NCBI RefSeq assembly: GCF_042650605.1
Contig: NZ_JBHSBN010000013.1
Coordinates: 62,001 to 126,000 of the forward strand
Source of the DNA: Micromonospora_J zhanjiangensis
GTDB lineage: Bacteria > Actinomycetota > Actinomycetes > Mycobacteriales > Micromonosporaceae
DNA length: 64,000 bases
Direction: 5' to 3'
Each line of letters begins with the position of its first letter. Within the stretch, counting starts at the first letter, position 1. This document shows, one piece after another, positions 16,156 to 25,126 of this stretch. The translations under genes and the position numbers were made by a program. Under the pieces are notes generated by a model. The model did no database searches. It was not told the origin of the DNA and saw nothing but the letters and a program-made list of their open reading frames with translations.

Positions 16156-17261
16156 TGGGTCCGCTGCGGTCGGTGGTACTCGCGGGAGGCGGCACCGGGG
16201 GGCACATCTACCCCCTGCTCGCCTTCGCCGACTGCCTACGCCGGCACGATCCCGGCGTGCGGATCACCGCCCTCGGCACCCCGAAGGGCCTGGAGAACGA
16301 GCTGATCCCGCCGCACGGCTACGACCTGCGGCTGATTCCGGCGTATCAGCTGCCCCGGTCGGTCAACATGAACCTGATGCGCACCCCGGACCGGATGTGG
16401 AAGGCCGCCCGCGCCGCGGGCAAGGTCATCGACGAGGTACGCGCCGACGTGGTGCTGGGCTTCGGCGGGTACGTCTCCACGCCGGCCTACCTGGCGGCCT
16501 GGCGGCGGGAGATGCCGATCGTGATCCACGAGGTCAACGTGCCGCCGGGGGTGGCCAACCGGCTCGGCATGAAGTTCACCAAGCACATCGCGGCCGGCTT
16601 CCCGCACCAGATCGTGCAGTCCGAGTCGATGCGCGAGGCCCGGGTGGTCGGCGTACCGCTGCGGCGGGCCATCAGCCAACTGGACCGGACCGCCAACCGG
16701 GCCGCCGTACGGGCGCACTTCGGACTGCGGCCCGACCTGCCGACGCTGTTCATCTCCGGCGGTTCGCAGGGCGCCCGCTCGATCAACCTGGCGGTGGCCG
16801 GCGCGGCCAAGGAACTCGCCCGGGCCGGCGTGCAGGTGCTGCACGTCATCGGGGCGCGCAACGAGCCGGTCTCGGTGCCCAGCGACCTCCCGGTGCCGTA
16901 CGTGACGCTGCCCTACCTGTCCGAGATGGAACTCGGCTACACCGCCGCCGACCTGATGCTCTGCCGAGGCGGCGCGCTGACCTGCGCCGAGGTGGCCGCG
17001 GTCGGCCTGCCGGCGGTGTACGTCCCGTACCCGCACGGCAACCAGGAGCAGAAGCGCAACGCGGTGCCGGTGGTGGAGGCGGGCGGCGGCCTGCTGGTCG
17101 ACGACGCCGAGATGACCCCCGGCTGGGTCGAGCAGCAGATCATCCCGCTGATCCGGGACCCGCGGCGGTTGGCCGCGATGGGCGCCGCCGCCGCGGCGTA
17201 CGGGCGGCGCGACGGCGACGAGGCGCTGCTCGACTTCGTCTACGAGGCGGTCACCCGATGA
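16155..17261 (+). CDS. murG: Lipid II-forming GlcNAc transferase MurG
   Basis: MurG adds GlcNAc to lipid I to form lipid II on the cytoplasmic membrane face. The 368-residue GT28 protein shows the N-terminal glycine loop VVLAGGGTGGHIYP, the second loop LFISGGSQGARSIN, and the UDP-GlcNAc site LMLCRGGALTCAEVAAVGLPAVYVPYPHGNQEQKRNA. The ATG overlaps the ftsW stop and has a strong GAGAGGAGAC ribosome-binding site 4-13 bases upstream, so the start is well supported. Confidence 0.96.
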   Translation: MGPLRSVVLAGGGTGGHIYPLLAFADCLRRHDPGVRITALGTPKGLENELIPPHGYDLRLIPAYQLPRSVNMNLMRTPDRMWKAARAAGKVIDEVRADVVLGFGGYVSTPAYLAAWRREMPIVIHEVNVPPGVANRLGMKFTKHIAAGFPHQIVQSESMREARVVGVPLRRAISQLDRTANRAAVRAHFGLRPDLPTLFISGGSQGARSINLAVAGAAKELARAGVQVLHVIGARNEPVSVPSDLPVPYVTLPYLSEMELGYTAADLMLCRGGALTCAEVAAVGLPAVYVPYPHGNQEQKRNAVPVVEAGGGLLVDDAEMTPGWVEQQIIPLIRDPRRLAAMGAAAAAYGRRDGDEALLDFVYEAVTR

Positions 17262-17292
17262 ACCAGCACACCGGCGACGGAAGGCCCACGTC

Positions 17293-18828
17293 ATGAACAT
17301 CGCGGAGCTCACCCCGGCCGGCGTGGTCGCCGCCGAGGACCTCGGCACGGTCCATCTGATCGGGATCGGCGGGGTCGGCATGAGCGGGCTGGCCCGGTTG
17401 CTGCTCACCCGGGGCATCCCGGTCACCGGCAGCGAACTGCGGCAGTGGCCGACGCTGGTCGGGCTCCGGGCGCTCGGCGCGACGATCCACATGAGTCACG
17501 AGGCCGCCAACCTGGACGGCGTGGACACCGTCGTCTACTCCTCGGCGATCCCGGCCGACCATGTGGAGCTGGTGGAGGCCCGTCGGCGCGGACTGCGGGT
17601 GCTGCACCGGTCCGAGGCGCTCGGCGCGGTGATGACCAACCGGCGCACCATCGCGGTCGCCGGTACGCACGGCAAGACCACCACCACCTCGATGCTGACG
17701 CTGGTGCTGCAGCAGGCCGGTCAGGATCCGTCCTTCGTGATCGGTGGCGAGATCTCCGAGGCCGGCTCGAACGGCCACCACGGCAGCGGCGAGTACTTCG
17801 TCGCCGAGGCGGACGAGAGCGACCGGACCTTCCTGCTCTACCGCCCGTACGTGTCGATCATCACGAACATCGAGGCGGACCACCTGAACAACTACGGCGA
17901 CCTGGCCGGGCTGGAGGCGGCGTTCGCCGAGTTCGCCCGGCTCACCGACCCGGACGGCTTCGTGGTGACCTGCGCCGACGACGACGGCACCCGGCGGATG
18001 GCCCGGGCGCTGCGGGCGGAGGGCCGGGCGGTCTTCACGTACGGCGTGGCCGAGGACGCCGACCTGCGGCTGTCGGAGATCACCTCCTCGGTGCGCGGGG
18101 TGCGCTACCTGGCCACCCTGGACGGGGTGTCGCTGGGCGAGATCCAGGTCTCCACCCCCGGCCGCCACCTGGGCCTGAACAGTGCCGCGGCGGTGCTCAC
18201 CACGGTCAAGCTGGGCCTGCCGCTGCAGGCCGCGGCCGAGGCGCTGGCCACCTTCCCGGGCGTCCGGCGCCGGTTCGAGCGCAAGGGCTCCGCCGCCGGG
18301 GTCCAGGTCTACGACGAGTACGCATACCACCCGACCTCGGTGGCGCTGGCGCTGGAGACGCTGCGCGAGGTGGCCGCCGGCGGCCGGCTCATCGTGGTGT
18401 TCCAGCCCTACCGGCTCTACCGCACCCGGGACCTGCAGGCCGAACTCGCCGCCGCGCTGGCCATCGCCGACGAGGTGCTGGTGATGGAGGTCTTCGGTCC
18501 CGGTGAGACGCGCCAGCCCGGCGAGGGCGGGGTGGCGCTCACCGCGGCCGTCGACCTGCCGGACGAGCGGAAGGTGTTCCTTCCCGCCTGGGACGACGTC
18601 CCGGCCCAGGTGGCCCGGCGGGCCCGGGCCGGCGACGTCGTGGTCACCATGGGCGCGCCGCCGATCTCGCTGCTGGGCGACGAACTGCTCGCCACCCTCG
18701 CCGGCCGGGACGCGGACGGCACCGGCGCCGACGACCGGGGGCCGGTCGGGGAACCGATCGGTCGGTCGGTCCCGGCCAGCGGCACCGGGCCGGCGCACCA
18801 GGACACCGCCACGCTCGACGCCGGATGA
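17293..18828 (+). CDS. murC: UDP-MurNAc:L-alanine ligase MurC
   Basis: MurC adds L-alanine to UDP-MurNAc, the first stem-peptide step. The 511-residue protein has the N-terminal Rossmann-like HLIGIGGVGMSGLARLL, the P-loop VAGTHGKTTTTSML (Lys128), the VAEADESDRTFL segment and the C-terminal ligase domain. About 40 residues of Gly/Pro/Asp-rich tail follow the domain. ATG 17293 is 31 bases after murG. Its stop overlaps ftsQ (ATGA). Confidence 0.95.
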   Translation: MNIAELTPAGVVAAEDLGTVHLIGIGGVGMSGLARLLLTRGIPVTGSELRQWPTLVGLRALGATIHMSHEAANLDGVDTVVYSSAIPADHVELVEARRRGLRVLHRSEALGAVMTNRRTIAVAGTHGKTTTTSMLTLVLQQAGQDPSFVIGGEISEAGSNGHHGSGEYFVAEADESDRTFLLYRPYVSIITNIEADHLNNYGDLAGLEAAFAEFARLTDPDGFVVTCADDDGTRRMARALRAEGRAVFTYGVAEDADLRLSEITSSVRGVRYLATLDGVSLGEIQVSTPGRHLGLNSAAAVLTTVKLGLPLQAAAEALATFPGVRRRFERKGSAAGVQVYDEYAYHPTSVALALETLREVAAGGRLIVVFQPYRLYRTRDLQAELAAALAIADEVLVMEVFGPGETRQPGEGGVALTAAVDLPDERKVFLPAWDDVPAQVARRARAGDVVVTMGAPPISLLGDELLATLAGRDADGTGADDRGPVGEPIGRSVPASGTGPAHQDTATLDAG

Positions 18829-19784
18829 CCCCGGGTCCCCGGCGGGGGCGTCCGGGTCCGGGCGCCCGGGGTCGACCGGCCGGTCAGGGCCGGTCCGGTC
18901 CCGGCGGCCTGGGTCGCGCCGGAAAGGCCGGCCAGAGCCGACCGGGCGTACCGGTGTCCGGCCGGCGGACCGAGGCGCCCGACACCGGCGGCACCGCGGC
19001 TCGGCCGGCCGCCCAGCCGGGCACCCTGCCGACCCGGCGGTGGCGGCTGGTCCGCGCCGGCAGCGACGCCGTACCCCCGTCGGTCCGCCGGTTCATGCGC
19101 CGGGCCCGGCGGCGTCGGCTGCGCGCCGCGCTGCCGTGGGCCTCGATCGGCGCGGTGCTGGTGGTCGGCGGCCTGGCCGCGTGGCTGGTCTACGGCACCG
19201 GCGTGTTCGGGGTCCGGGAGATCCGGGTGACCGGCGCGGAGGTGGTGAGCCCGGAGGCGGTCCGGGACGCGGCCGGGGTGCCGGACGGGCTGCCGATGGC
19301 CCGGGTCGGGCTGGCCGAGGTGGGTCGGCGGATCGCCGCGCTGCCCGCGGTCGAGCGGGCGACCGTGACCCGGGACTGGCCGGAGACGCTGGTGGTCGAG
19401 GTGGTCGAACGGACGCCGGTGGCGGCAGTGCCGCGCGCCGACGGGTTCCTCCTGCTGGACCGGTCCGGGGTGGCGTTCCGTACGGTGCCGCAGCAGCCGG
19501 CCGAGTTGCCGCTGGCCCGGATCGCCGCGCCCGGCCGGGACGACCCGGCGACCCGGGCCGGCGTGCAGGTGCTCGGTTCGCTGACGCCGGAACTGCGGGA
19601 GCAACTGGCCGAGCTGGTGGTGGACGGTCCGGCGAAGGTCACCCTGCGGTTGCGCGGGAACCGGACGGTGATCTGGGGCGACCCGTCGCTGGGGGAGAAG
19701 AAGGCCCGGGTGGCCACCGCCCTGCTCGCCCGTACCGGCGACACGATCGACGTGAGCGCGCCCGAGGTCGTGACGATCAAGTGA
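18825..19784 (+). CDS. ftsQ: Cell division protein FtsQ
   Basis: FtsQ links FtsL and other divisome parts on the outer face of the membrane. This 319-residue bitopic protein has an Arg/Gly-rich cytoplasmic tail of ~100 residues, one transmembrane helix near 104-125, then a POTRA domain (VFGVREIRVTGAEVVSPEAVRDAAGV) and the FtsQ beta domain (VERTPVAAVPRADGFLLLDRSGVAF). It overlaps murC by four bases. Confidence 0.93.
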   Translation: MTPGPRRGRPGPGARGRPAGQGRSGPGGLGRAGKAGQSRPGVPVSGRRTEAPDTGGTAARPAAQPGTLPTRRWRLVRAGSDAVPPSVRRFMRRARRRRLRAALPWASIGAVLVVGGLAAWLVYGTGVFGVREIRVTGAEVVSPEAVRDAAGVPDGLPMARVGLAEVGRRIAALPAVERATVTRDWPETLVVEVVERTPVAAVPRADGFLLLDRSGVAFRTVPQQPAELPLARIAAPGRDDPATRAGVQVLGSLTPELREQLAELVVDGPAKVTLRLRGNRTVIWGDPSLGEKKARVATALLARTGDTIDVSAPEVVTIK

Positions 19785-19884
19785 CGCGCCGCGGGCGTCC
19801 GGGCCCGGCGCGTCCGCGACACGCCGGGCGGGGCAGGTCCTTGGCTCCTGGCGTGGCTACGCATACGTTTCCCGGAGGGGATAG

Positions 19885-19913
19885 TTGACATAACTGTAAG
19901 CCTCTAGTAGAGG
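19885..19913 (+). promoter_or_regulatory. Candidate ftsZ promoter with overlapping palindrome
   Basis: TTGACA (19885-19890) is a perfect -35. TAGAGG (19908-19913), 17 bases later, is the best -10. The -10 lies in the right arm of a perfect palindrome, CCTCTAGTAGAGG (19901-19913; 6-base arms around G), which may be an operator. The surrounding 19785-20018 region is unusually A/T-rich for this genome and holds no gene. Confidence 0.55.
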
Positions 19914-20018
19914 GTGAGGGTTTACCCCCTCCGCTCTGCTCATACCGATTGGATGCCGACCGCGGTCTGGCCCGGCCGTTCGACGGTCTGTCCGCCGACT
20001 CGAAGGGAAAGGACCCCG

Positions 20019-21134
20019 ATGACACCTCCGCACAACTACCTGGCGGTCATCAAGGTCGTCGGCATCGGTGGTGGCGGCGTCAACGCCGTCAACCGGATGA
20101 TCGAGGTTGGACTCAAGGGCGTCGAGTTCATCGCGATCAACACCGACGCGCAGGCGTTGCTGATGAGTGACGCCGACGTCAAGCTCGACGTCGGCCGGGA
20201 ACTGACCCGGGGGCTGGGCGCCGGGGCCAACCCGGACGTCGGCAAGAACGCCGCCGAGGACCACCGGGACGAGATCGAGGAGGTGCTCAAGGGCGCCGAC
20301 ATGGTCTTCGTCACCTGCGGCGAGGGTGGTGGCACGGGCACCGGCGGCGCCCCGGTGGTGGCCAACATCGCCCGCAAGCTCGGCGCGCTGACCATCGGCG
20401 TGGTCACCCGACCGTTCTCGTTCGAGGGCAAGCGCCGGCAGGTGCAGGCCGAGGCCGGCATCGAGGAGTTGCGCAACCAGTGCGACACCCTCATCGTCAT
20501 CCCGAACGACCGGCTGCTCGCCCTGGGCGACCGGGGCATCAGCATGATGGACGCGTTCCGCCAGGCCGACCAGGTGCTGCTCTCCGGTGTGCAGGGCATC
20601 ACCGACCTGATCACCACGCCGGGTCTGATCAACCTCGACTTCGCCGACGTCAAGAGCGTGATGAGCGGCGCCGGCAGCGCGCTGATGGGCATCGGCAGTG
20701 CCCGCGGCGACAACCGGGCGGTGGAGGCGGCCGAGGCGGCCATCTCCAGCCCGCTGCTGGAGCAGAGCATGGACGGCGCGCGTGGCGTGCTGCTCTCCAT
20801 CGCGGGCGGGTCGGACCTCGGCCTGTTCGAGATCAACGACGCGGCCCAGCTGGTCACCGACGCGGCCCACCCGGAGGCCAACATCATCTTCGGGGCCGTC
20901 ATCGACGACGCGCTGGGCGACGAGGTCCGGGTGACGGTGATCGCCGCCGGCTTCGACGGTGGTACGCCGTCCTACAAGCCGGCCGAGCCGTCCCGGCTGG
21001 CCGGATCGGCCCACGTGCCGTCCGCCGGGCCGACCTCGGCGCCCCCGGCGCCGCAGCCGACCCCCAGCCAGCCGGCCCGGCGGGTGCTCTTCGACGACGT
21101 GGACGTGCCCGACTTCCTGAAGAACGGATCCTGA
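20019..21134 (+). CDS. ftsZ: Tubulin-like cell division GTPase FtsZ
   Basis: FtsZ polymerises with GTP into the Z-ring that recruits the divisome. The 371-residue protein has the GIGGGGVNAVNRM N-terminus, the tubulin signature GEGGGTGTGGAPVVA, the T7 loop (NLDFADVKSVMS), a Pro-rich linker from ~310 and the conserved C-terminal peptide (DDVDVPDFLKNG) that binds SepF. ATG 20019 is preferred, with AAGGGAAAGGA upstream. A frame from GTG 19914 is open but adds 35 unrelated residues that cover the promoter. Confidence 0.97.
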   Translation: MTPPHNYLAVIKVVGIGGGGVNAVNRMIEVGLKGVEFIAINTDAQALLMSDADVKLDVGRELTRGLGAGANPDVGKNAAEDHRDEIEEVLKGADMVFVTCGEGGGTGTGGAPVVANIARKLGALTIGVVTRPFSFEGKRRQVQAEAGIEELRNQCDTLIVIPNDRLLALGDRGISMMDAFRQADQVLLSGVQGITDLITTPGLINLDFADVKSVMSGAGSALMGIGSARGDNRAVEAAEAAISSPLLEQSMDGARGVLLSIAGGSDLGLFEINDAAQLVTDAAHPEANIIFGAVIDDALGDEVRVTVIAAGFDGGTPSYKPAEPSRLAGSAHVPSAGPTSAPPAPQPTPSQPARRVLFDDVDVPDFLKNGS

Positions 21135-21142
21135 GCGGGTTC

Positions 21143-21886
21143 ATGATCGACGGATCCGACCCGGCGGTCAGCGCCCGCCGGGCACAACTCGACGCCAACC
21201 TCTCCGGGGTCCGGGACCGGATCGCCGCGGCCTGCGTCGCCGCCGGCCGGGACCCCGGCGAGGTGACGTTGATCGCGGTGACCAAGACCTACCCGGCCGG
21301 TGACGTGGCGCTGCTGGCCGACCTGGGCGTCACCGACGTGGGGGAGAACCGCGACCAGGAGGCCGCCGCCAAGGCCGCGGAACTCGCCGCCGCGGGCCTG
21401 GACCTGCGGTGGCACTTCGTCGGCCGGCTGCAGCGCAACAAGTGCCGTTCCGTGGTCGGTTACGCGGACGTGGTGCACTCGGTGGACAGCGCGCGGCTGG
21501 CGGTGGCGCTGGCCGAGGCGGCCGACCGGCGCGGCCGTACGGTGCAGGCGTTGGTGCAGGTGAGCCTGGACGGCGCGGCGGGCCGGGGCGGGGCGCTGGC
21601 CGGCGCGGCGGACCCGGAGCACGGACTCGCCGCGGTCACCGCCGCGGTCGCCGGTGCCGGGTCGCTGCGCCTGGCCGGCCTGATGGCGGTGGCCCCGCCG
21701 GACTGGCCGCCGGACCGGGCGTTCGCCCGGTTGGCCGAGATCGCCGCCGCGGTCCGCGCGGAACACCCGGCCGCGACCGTCCTGTCGGCCGGGATGAGCG
21801 GCGATCTCGAAGCGGCCGTCCGGCACGGCGCGACACATGTCCGGATCGGCAGCGCGTTGCTCGGAATGCGTCCTGCGCTGCGGTAG
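21143..21886 (+). CDS. YggS/PLPBP family pyridoxal phosphate homeostasis protein
   Basis: This protein binds pyridoxal phosphate in an alanine-racemase-like TIM barrel without known catalysis and balances vitamin B6 and amino acid pools. In 247 residues one sees the PLP lysine segment VTLIAVTKTYPAGDV, the GENRDQEAAAKA motif (family GENYVQE), WHFVGRLQRNK and LSAGMSGDLEAAVRHGATHVRIGSALLG near the end. ATG 21143 is 9 bases after ftsZ. The pgeF-type multicopper oxidase-like gene that often separates ftsZ and yggS in actinobacteria is absent. Confidence 0.93.
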   Translation: MIDGSDPAVSARRAQLDANLSGVRDRIAAACVAAGRDPGEVTLIAVTKTYPAGDVALLADLGVTDVGENRDQEAAAKAAELAAAGLDLRWHFVGRLQRNKCRSVVGYADVVHSVDSARLAVALAEAADRRGRTVQALVQVSLDGAAGRGGALAGAADPEHGLAAVTAAVAGAGSLRLAGLMAVAPPDWPPDRAFARLAEIAAAVRAEHPAATVLSAGMSGDLEAAVRHGATHVRIGSALLGMRPALR

Positions 21887-22074
21887 CCTGACGGCGACAC
21901 CAAATTACATCAGTGTTGTTTGAGACCGGGTCCGGTGGGGCAGGGGATTCGGGCGCGGCGGGCGGTTCGACGTGCCGGGGGTTCGGACTCAGGCTGGTGG
22001 GCACGCGGTGTCCACGCGCGTGGACAGCGACGGCACCGGGGCGCGTGCCGCACGGCAGACGGAGGGGCGCGGCG

Positions 22075-22794
22075 ATGGGTGCACTGCGCAAGGCGGGCGT
22101 CTGGCTCGGCCTCGTCGAGGAGGACGACGAGCGGGGCTACGACGACGACGGCGGCTACGACAAGCGCGGTTACGACAAGAGCGGGTACCGCGAGTCGCGG
22201 TACCGGCAGGGCCGGTACGCGGAGGAGTTCGCCGACGAGGACGACGATGCGGACGAGCCGCCGTCGGTGCCCCGGGCGCGGGCCGGCGACCGGGGCCGGC
22301 TGTCGGACCGTACCGCCGCGCGCCTGGACCCGGACCGCGGCGACACCGACCGGATGGACCGCCCGGAGCGGACCGACCGGGCCAGCGTGCGGTCGATCAC
22401 GCGGCAGAGCGGCGCCGAGGGTTCCGCCGGCCTGTCGTACCAGACCCGGGACAACCTCGCTCTCGCCCCGCAGGTGCAGGTGCGGGAGCGGACCGTCCCG
22501 GTCGAGGAGGAGCAGCGGTACCAGATCACCACGCTGCACCCGACCACGTACCGCGAGGCGCGCACCATCGGTGAGCACTTCCGCGACGGCGTACCGGTGA
22601 TCATCAACCTCACCGAGATGGACGAGGCGGACGCCCGCCGTCTGGTCGACTTCGCGGCCGGGCTCGCCTTCGGGCTGCGCGGTACGATCGAGCGCGTGAC
22701 CAACCGGGTGTTCCTGCTCTCACCGGCCAACGTCCAGGTCACCGCGGAGGACAAGGCCAAGATCGCTGAGGGTGGGTTTTTCAGCCTGAGTTAG
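22075..22794 (+). CDS. sepF: Cell division protein SepF
   Basis: SepF tethers FtsZ to the membrane and organises the septum in actinobacteria, which lack FtsA. In 239 residues there is an N-terminal amphipathic helix (MGALRKAGVWLGLVEED), a Tyr/Gly/Asp-rich linker with GYD/RY repeats at ~18-45, and the C-terminal SepF fold (RTIGEHFRDGVPVIINLTEMDEADARRLVDFAAGLAFGLRGTIERVTNRVFLLSPANVQV). ATG 22075 has GGAGGGG 8-14 bases upstream; a longer open frame lacks family similarity. Confidence 0.95.
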   Translation: MGALRKAGVWLGLVEEDDERGYDDDGGYDKRGYDKSGYRESRYRQGRYAEEFADEDDDADEPPSVPRARAGDRGRLSDRTAARLDPDRGDTDRMDRPERTDRASVRSITRQSGAEGSAGLSYQTRDNLALAPQVQVRERTVPVEEEQRYQITTLHPTTYREARTIGEHFRDGVPVIINLTEMDEADARRLVDFAAGLAFGLRGTIERVTNRVFLLSPANVQVTAEDKAKIAEGGFFSLS

Positions 22795-22818
22795 TCCGAT
22801 CAAGGGGTTCCGCCTACC

Positions 22819-23118
22819 GTGCTCTCCGTCGTGTTCCAAATCCTGTATCTGCTCACCTACCTCTTTATTCTGACGCTTTTGGCCCGATTCGTCCTCAGCG
22901 CCGTCCTGCAGTACGGCCGGCGCTGGCAACCGGGTCGCGGAGCGTCGGCGGGACTGGAAACGGTGTGGAGCGTCACTGATCCGCCCCTCAAGGCGTTGAG
23001 GCGTGTGATCCCTCCACTGCGAATTGGTACCGTGAGCATCGACCTGGCCTCACTTGTGCTCCTGGTTATCCTGTTCGTGCTGATGGAGTTCGTGTTAAGG
23101 CGGTTGATCATCGGGTGA
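22819..23118 (+). CDS. YggT family membrane protein
   Basis: This is a 99-residue protein with two hydrophobic segments (LYLLTYLFILTLLARFVLSAV and the C-terminal LASLVLLVILFVLMEFVLRRL) around a conserved loop (VWSVTDPPLKALRRVIPPLRIG), which is the YggT signature. The family sits between sepF and divIVA in most actinobacteria and is presumed to act with the division apparatus, though no activity is proven. GTG 22819 is chosen. Confidence 0.9.
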   Translation: MLSVVFQILYLLTYLFILTLLARFVLSAVLQYGRRWQPGRGASAGLETVWSVTDPPLKALRRVIPPLRIGTVSIDLASLVLLVILFVLMEFVLRRLIIG

Positions 23119-23170
23119 GCATCCGGTGCCCAAGCCCGCTACGCGGCCGCAACTGACCCGAGGAGTTTCG

Positions 23171-23974
23171 ATGCCGCTGACCCCGGCCGACGTCCACAAC
23201 GTCGCCTTCAAAAAGCCGCCGATTGGCAAACGGGGGTACGACGAAGAGGAAGTGGACGCGTTTCTGGACGAGGTCGAGCGCGAGCTCGCCCGTCTGATCG
23301 AGGAGAACAACGAACTGCGCGCCCAGGTGGAGCGCGGCGGTCGGGGCGGCGCGTCAGCCGGCCCGGGTGCCGACCCCCGGCTGGCCGCGGAGCTCAACGA
23401 CGTCAAGACCCAGCTCGACCGGGCGCAGCGCGACAAGGCCGCGGCCGAGCAGGCGGCCCGGGCCATGCAGGCCGAGCTGGAGCAGGTGCGCTCGCAGGGC
23501 GGCCCGGTGGTGGGCGGCGACGGCGAGCAGCAGGCGCTCCGGGTTTTGATGATGGCCCAGCGCACCGCCGACGACCACGTCTCGGACGCCCGTCGCGAGG
23601 CGGACCAGCTGCTGTCCGACGCGCGGACCAAGGCCGAGGAGGTCACCCGCGAGGCGCGGGCCAAGGCCGACGCCCTCGAGCGGGACGCCCGGCAGCGGCA
23701 CCAGGAGGCGATGGGTGGCCTGGACGCCAAGCGCACCGCGCTGCAGAAGCACATCGAGGAGCTCAAGCAGTTCGAGCGCGAGTACCGCACCCGGCTCAAG
23801 GCGTACCTGGAGAGCCAGCTGCGGGACCTCGACGGCCGTGGACAGGGTCTCGAGGTGGAGATGACGCGGACCGACGGCAATCGGTCCGGTGGCACCTCCG
23901 CGGGACTGGCCACGGCAGGGCTCGCCGGTTCGTACGGCGGAAGCCGGTCCGGGGCGCTCGAATCCGGCCGTTGA
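23171..23974 (+). CDS. divIVA: Polar growth and septum protein DivIVA (Wag31)
   Basis: DivIVA binds curved membrane at poles and septa and directs apical growth in actinobacteria. The 267-residue protein has the N-terminal membrane-binding domain (LTPADVHNVAFKKPPIGKRGYDEEEVDAFLDEVERELARL), a Gly-rich insert near 60-75, and two long coiled coils (LAAELNDVKTQLDRAQRDKAAAEQAA and ~120-235). ATG 23171 follows GAGGAG by six bases; an upstream in-frame start at 23126 overlaps the leader and lacks similarity. The Gly/Ser tail is family-like. Confidence 0.96.
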   Translation: MPLTPADVHNVAFKKPPIGKRGYDEEEVDAFLDEVERELARLIEENNELRAQVERGGRGGASAGPGADPRLAAELNDVKTQLDRAQRDKAAAEQAARAMQAELEQVRSQGGPVVGGDGEQQALRVLMMAQRTADDHVSDARREADQLLSDARTKAEEVTREARAKADALERDARQRHQEAMGGLDAKRTALQKHIEELKQFEREYRTRLKAYLESQLRDLDGRGQGLEVEMTRTDGNRSGGTSAGLATAGLAGSYGGSRSGALESGR

Positions 23975-24034
23975 TCCGTAGCGGCGTCGGACCTTCCACT
24001 TTCACAACTGTGCACGATGCGGCGGGGGTGAGCC

Positions 24035-24673
24035 GTGATAGTCGCTAGTCTGCTGCTCATCCTCGTCGCCGTCACACTCCTCGTGCTCGGCCTGGCCAAC
24101 GGTTCGAGCGCGCTGCTGATCAGTTCCATCGCGGCCAGCCTGCTGGCCGCGGTGGCGCTCGTGGTGGGCGCCCGGCAGGCCGCGGCCGGCCGGATCGACC
24201 TCGACGGGCACGATCCGACGGCACGCGCCGACGACCGGACCCGTCCGCGCCGGTCCGCCGCCGAGGCGCCCACCGGCCCCTGGTCGGACGGTGCCTCGAC
24301 CCCGTTCGCCGAGCCGGGCGGCTTCCCCGAGCCGGACGGCATGGTACCGGGCCAGCCCGAGCGGGGATCGCGTCCGGCCACCGCCCACCGCCCGGCCGAG
24401 CCGCCACCGACCACCGTGCACCCCGACGAGGTGCCGCCGGACGAACCGGCCGTGCAACCCGTCCCGCCGGCCGACGCCGCCCTGGTCGCCCGACTGGCCG
24501 CCACCGTCGTGGTGGTCGACGGCCGGCCGCGCTACCACCTGCCGGACTGCGGTCACCTGGCCGACCGAGACGGCGAGTCGCTGCCCGTACGCGAGGCCGT
24601 CGAGCTGGGTTTCACCCCGTGCGCCCGTTGCCGGCCGGACAGCGCCCTGCTGGCCGACGTCCGTCGAGCCTGA
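24035..24673 (+). CDS. Two-helix membrane protein with C-terminal HxxxC-CxxC motif
   Basis: I do not recognise a named family. The 212-residue protein has two hydrophobic helices at ~1-45, a Pro/Ala/Asp-rich linker (~55-150) and a small C-terminal module, RPRYHLPDCGHLADRDGE...GFTPCARCRP. The spacing H-x3-C, then PC-x2-C, resembles Ada-type and nuclease-associated metal-binding modules, so zinc binding is likely. It directly follows divIVA, so a link to growth or envelope is possible. GTG 24035 is the first start. Confidence 0.65.
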   Translation: MIVASLLLILVAVTLLVLGLANGSSALLISSIAASLLAAVALVVGARQAAAGRIDLDGHDPTARADDRTRPRRSAAEAPTGPWSDGASTPFAEPGGFPEPDGMVPGQPERGSRPATAHRPAEPPPTTVHPDEVPPDEPAVQPVPPADAALVARLAATVVVVDGRPRYHLPDCGHLADRDGESLPVREAVELGFTPCARCRPDSALLADVRRA

Positions 24674-24684
24674 GCACCGGTCCG

Positions 24685-25104
24685 GTGGCGACTGGTCGCG
24701 TCCGCGGTCGGAAGAGCGGCACTTCCCCCGCCGGCCGGGCAACCGTGCCGCCCGCCGGGCCGACGGCCACGCCGACGTCCGGTGCCCGTACCCCGTCGGC
24801 GCAGGCCGCCGCGGCGCCGACCGTGGCCGTCCGGGTCCGGCCGGGCGCGGCCCGGGAGCGGGTCGGTGGCTGCGTGCCGGGACCGCACGGGCCGGCCCTG
24901 CTGATCGCGGTCAACGCCCCGCCGGTGGACGGCCGGGCCACCGAGGCGGCCCGCCGGGCCCTGGCCGCCGCCCTGGGGGTACGTCCGGCCACGGTCACCC
25001 TCCGGCTGGGCGCCGCGAGCCGGGACAAGGTCTTCCGGCTCGACGATCCACCGGCCGATCTCGCCGGCCGGCTGGACCGGTTGCGGGAGGGCACGGTGCG
25101 GTGA
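24685..25104 (+). CDS. DUF167 (YggU) family protein
   Basis: The C-terminal ~95 residues match DUF167: VAVRVRPGAARERVGG, LLIAVNAPPVDGRATEAARRALAAALGV and the VTLRLGAASRDKVFRL ending. The function is unknown; structures show a small alpha/beta fold. The first ~45 residues are Thr/Pro/Ala-rich and not part of the domain. GTG 24685, 12 bases after the preceding stop, is the best start; an internal start close to the domain is possible. Confidence 0.8.
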   Translation: MATGRVRGRKSGTSPAGRATVPPAGPTATPTSGARTPSAQAAAAPTVAVRVRPGAARERVGGCVPGPHGPALLIAVNAPPVDGRATEAARRALAAALGVRPATVTLRLGAASRDKVFRLDDPPADLAGRLDRLREGTVR

Positions 25105-25126
25105 GGGGCGTCCGGGCGGGCCGGGG

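Noticed and set aside
19914..20018. Upstream start for ftsZ
   Set aside because: Would add 35 residues that lie on the promoter; ATG 20019 has a good ribosome-binding site and family N-terminus.
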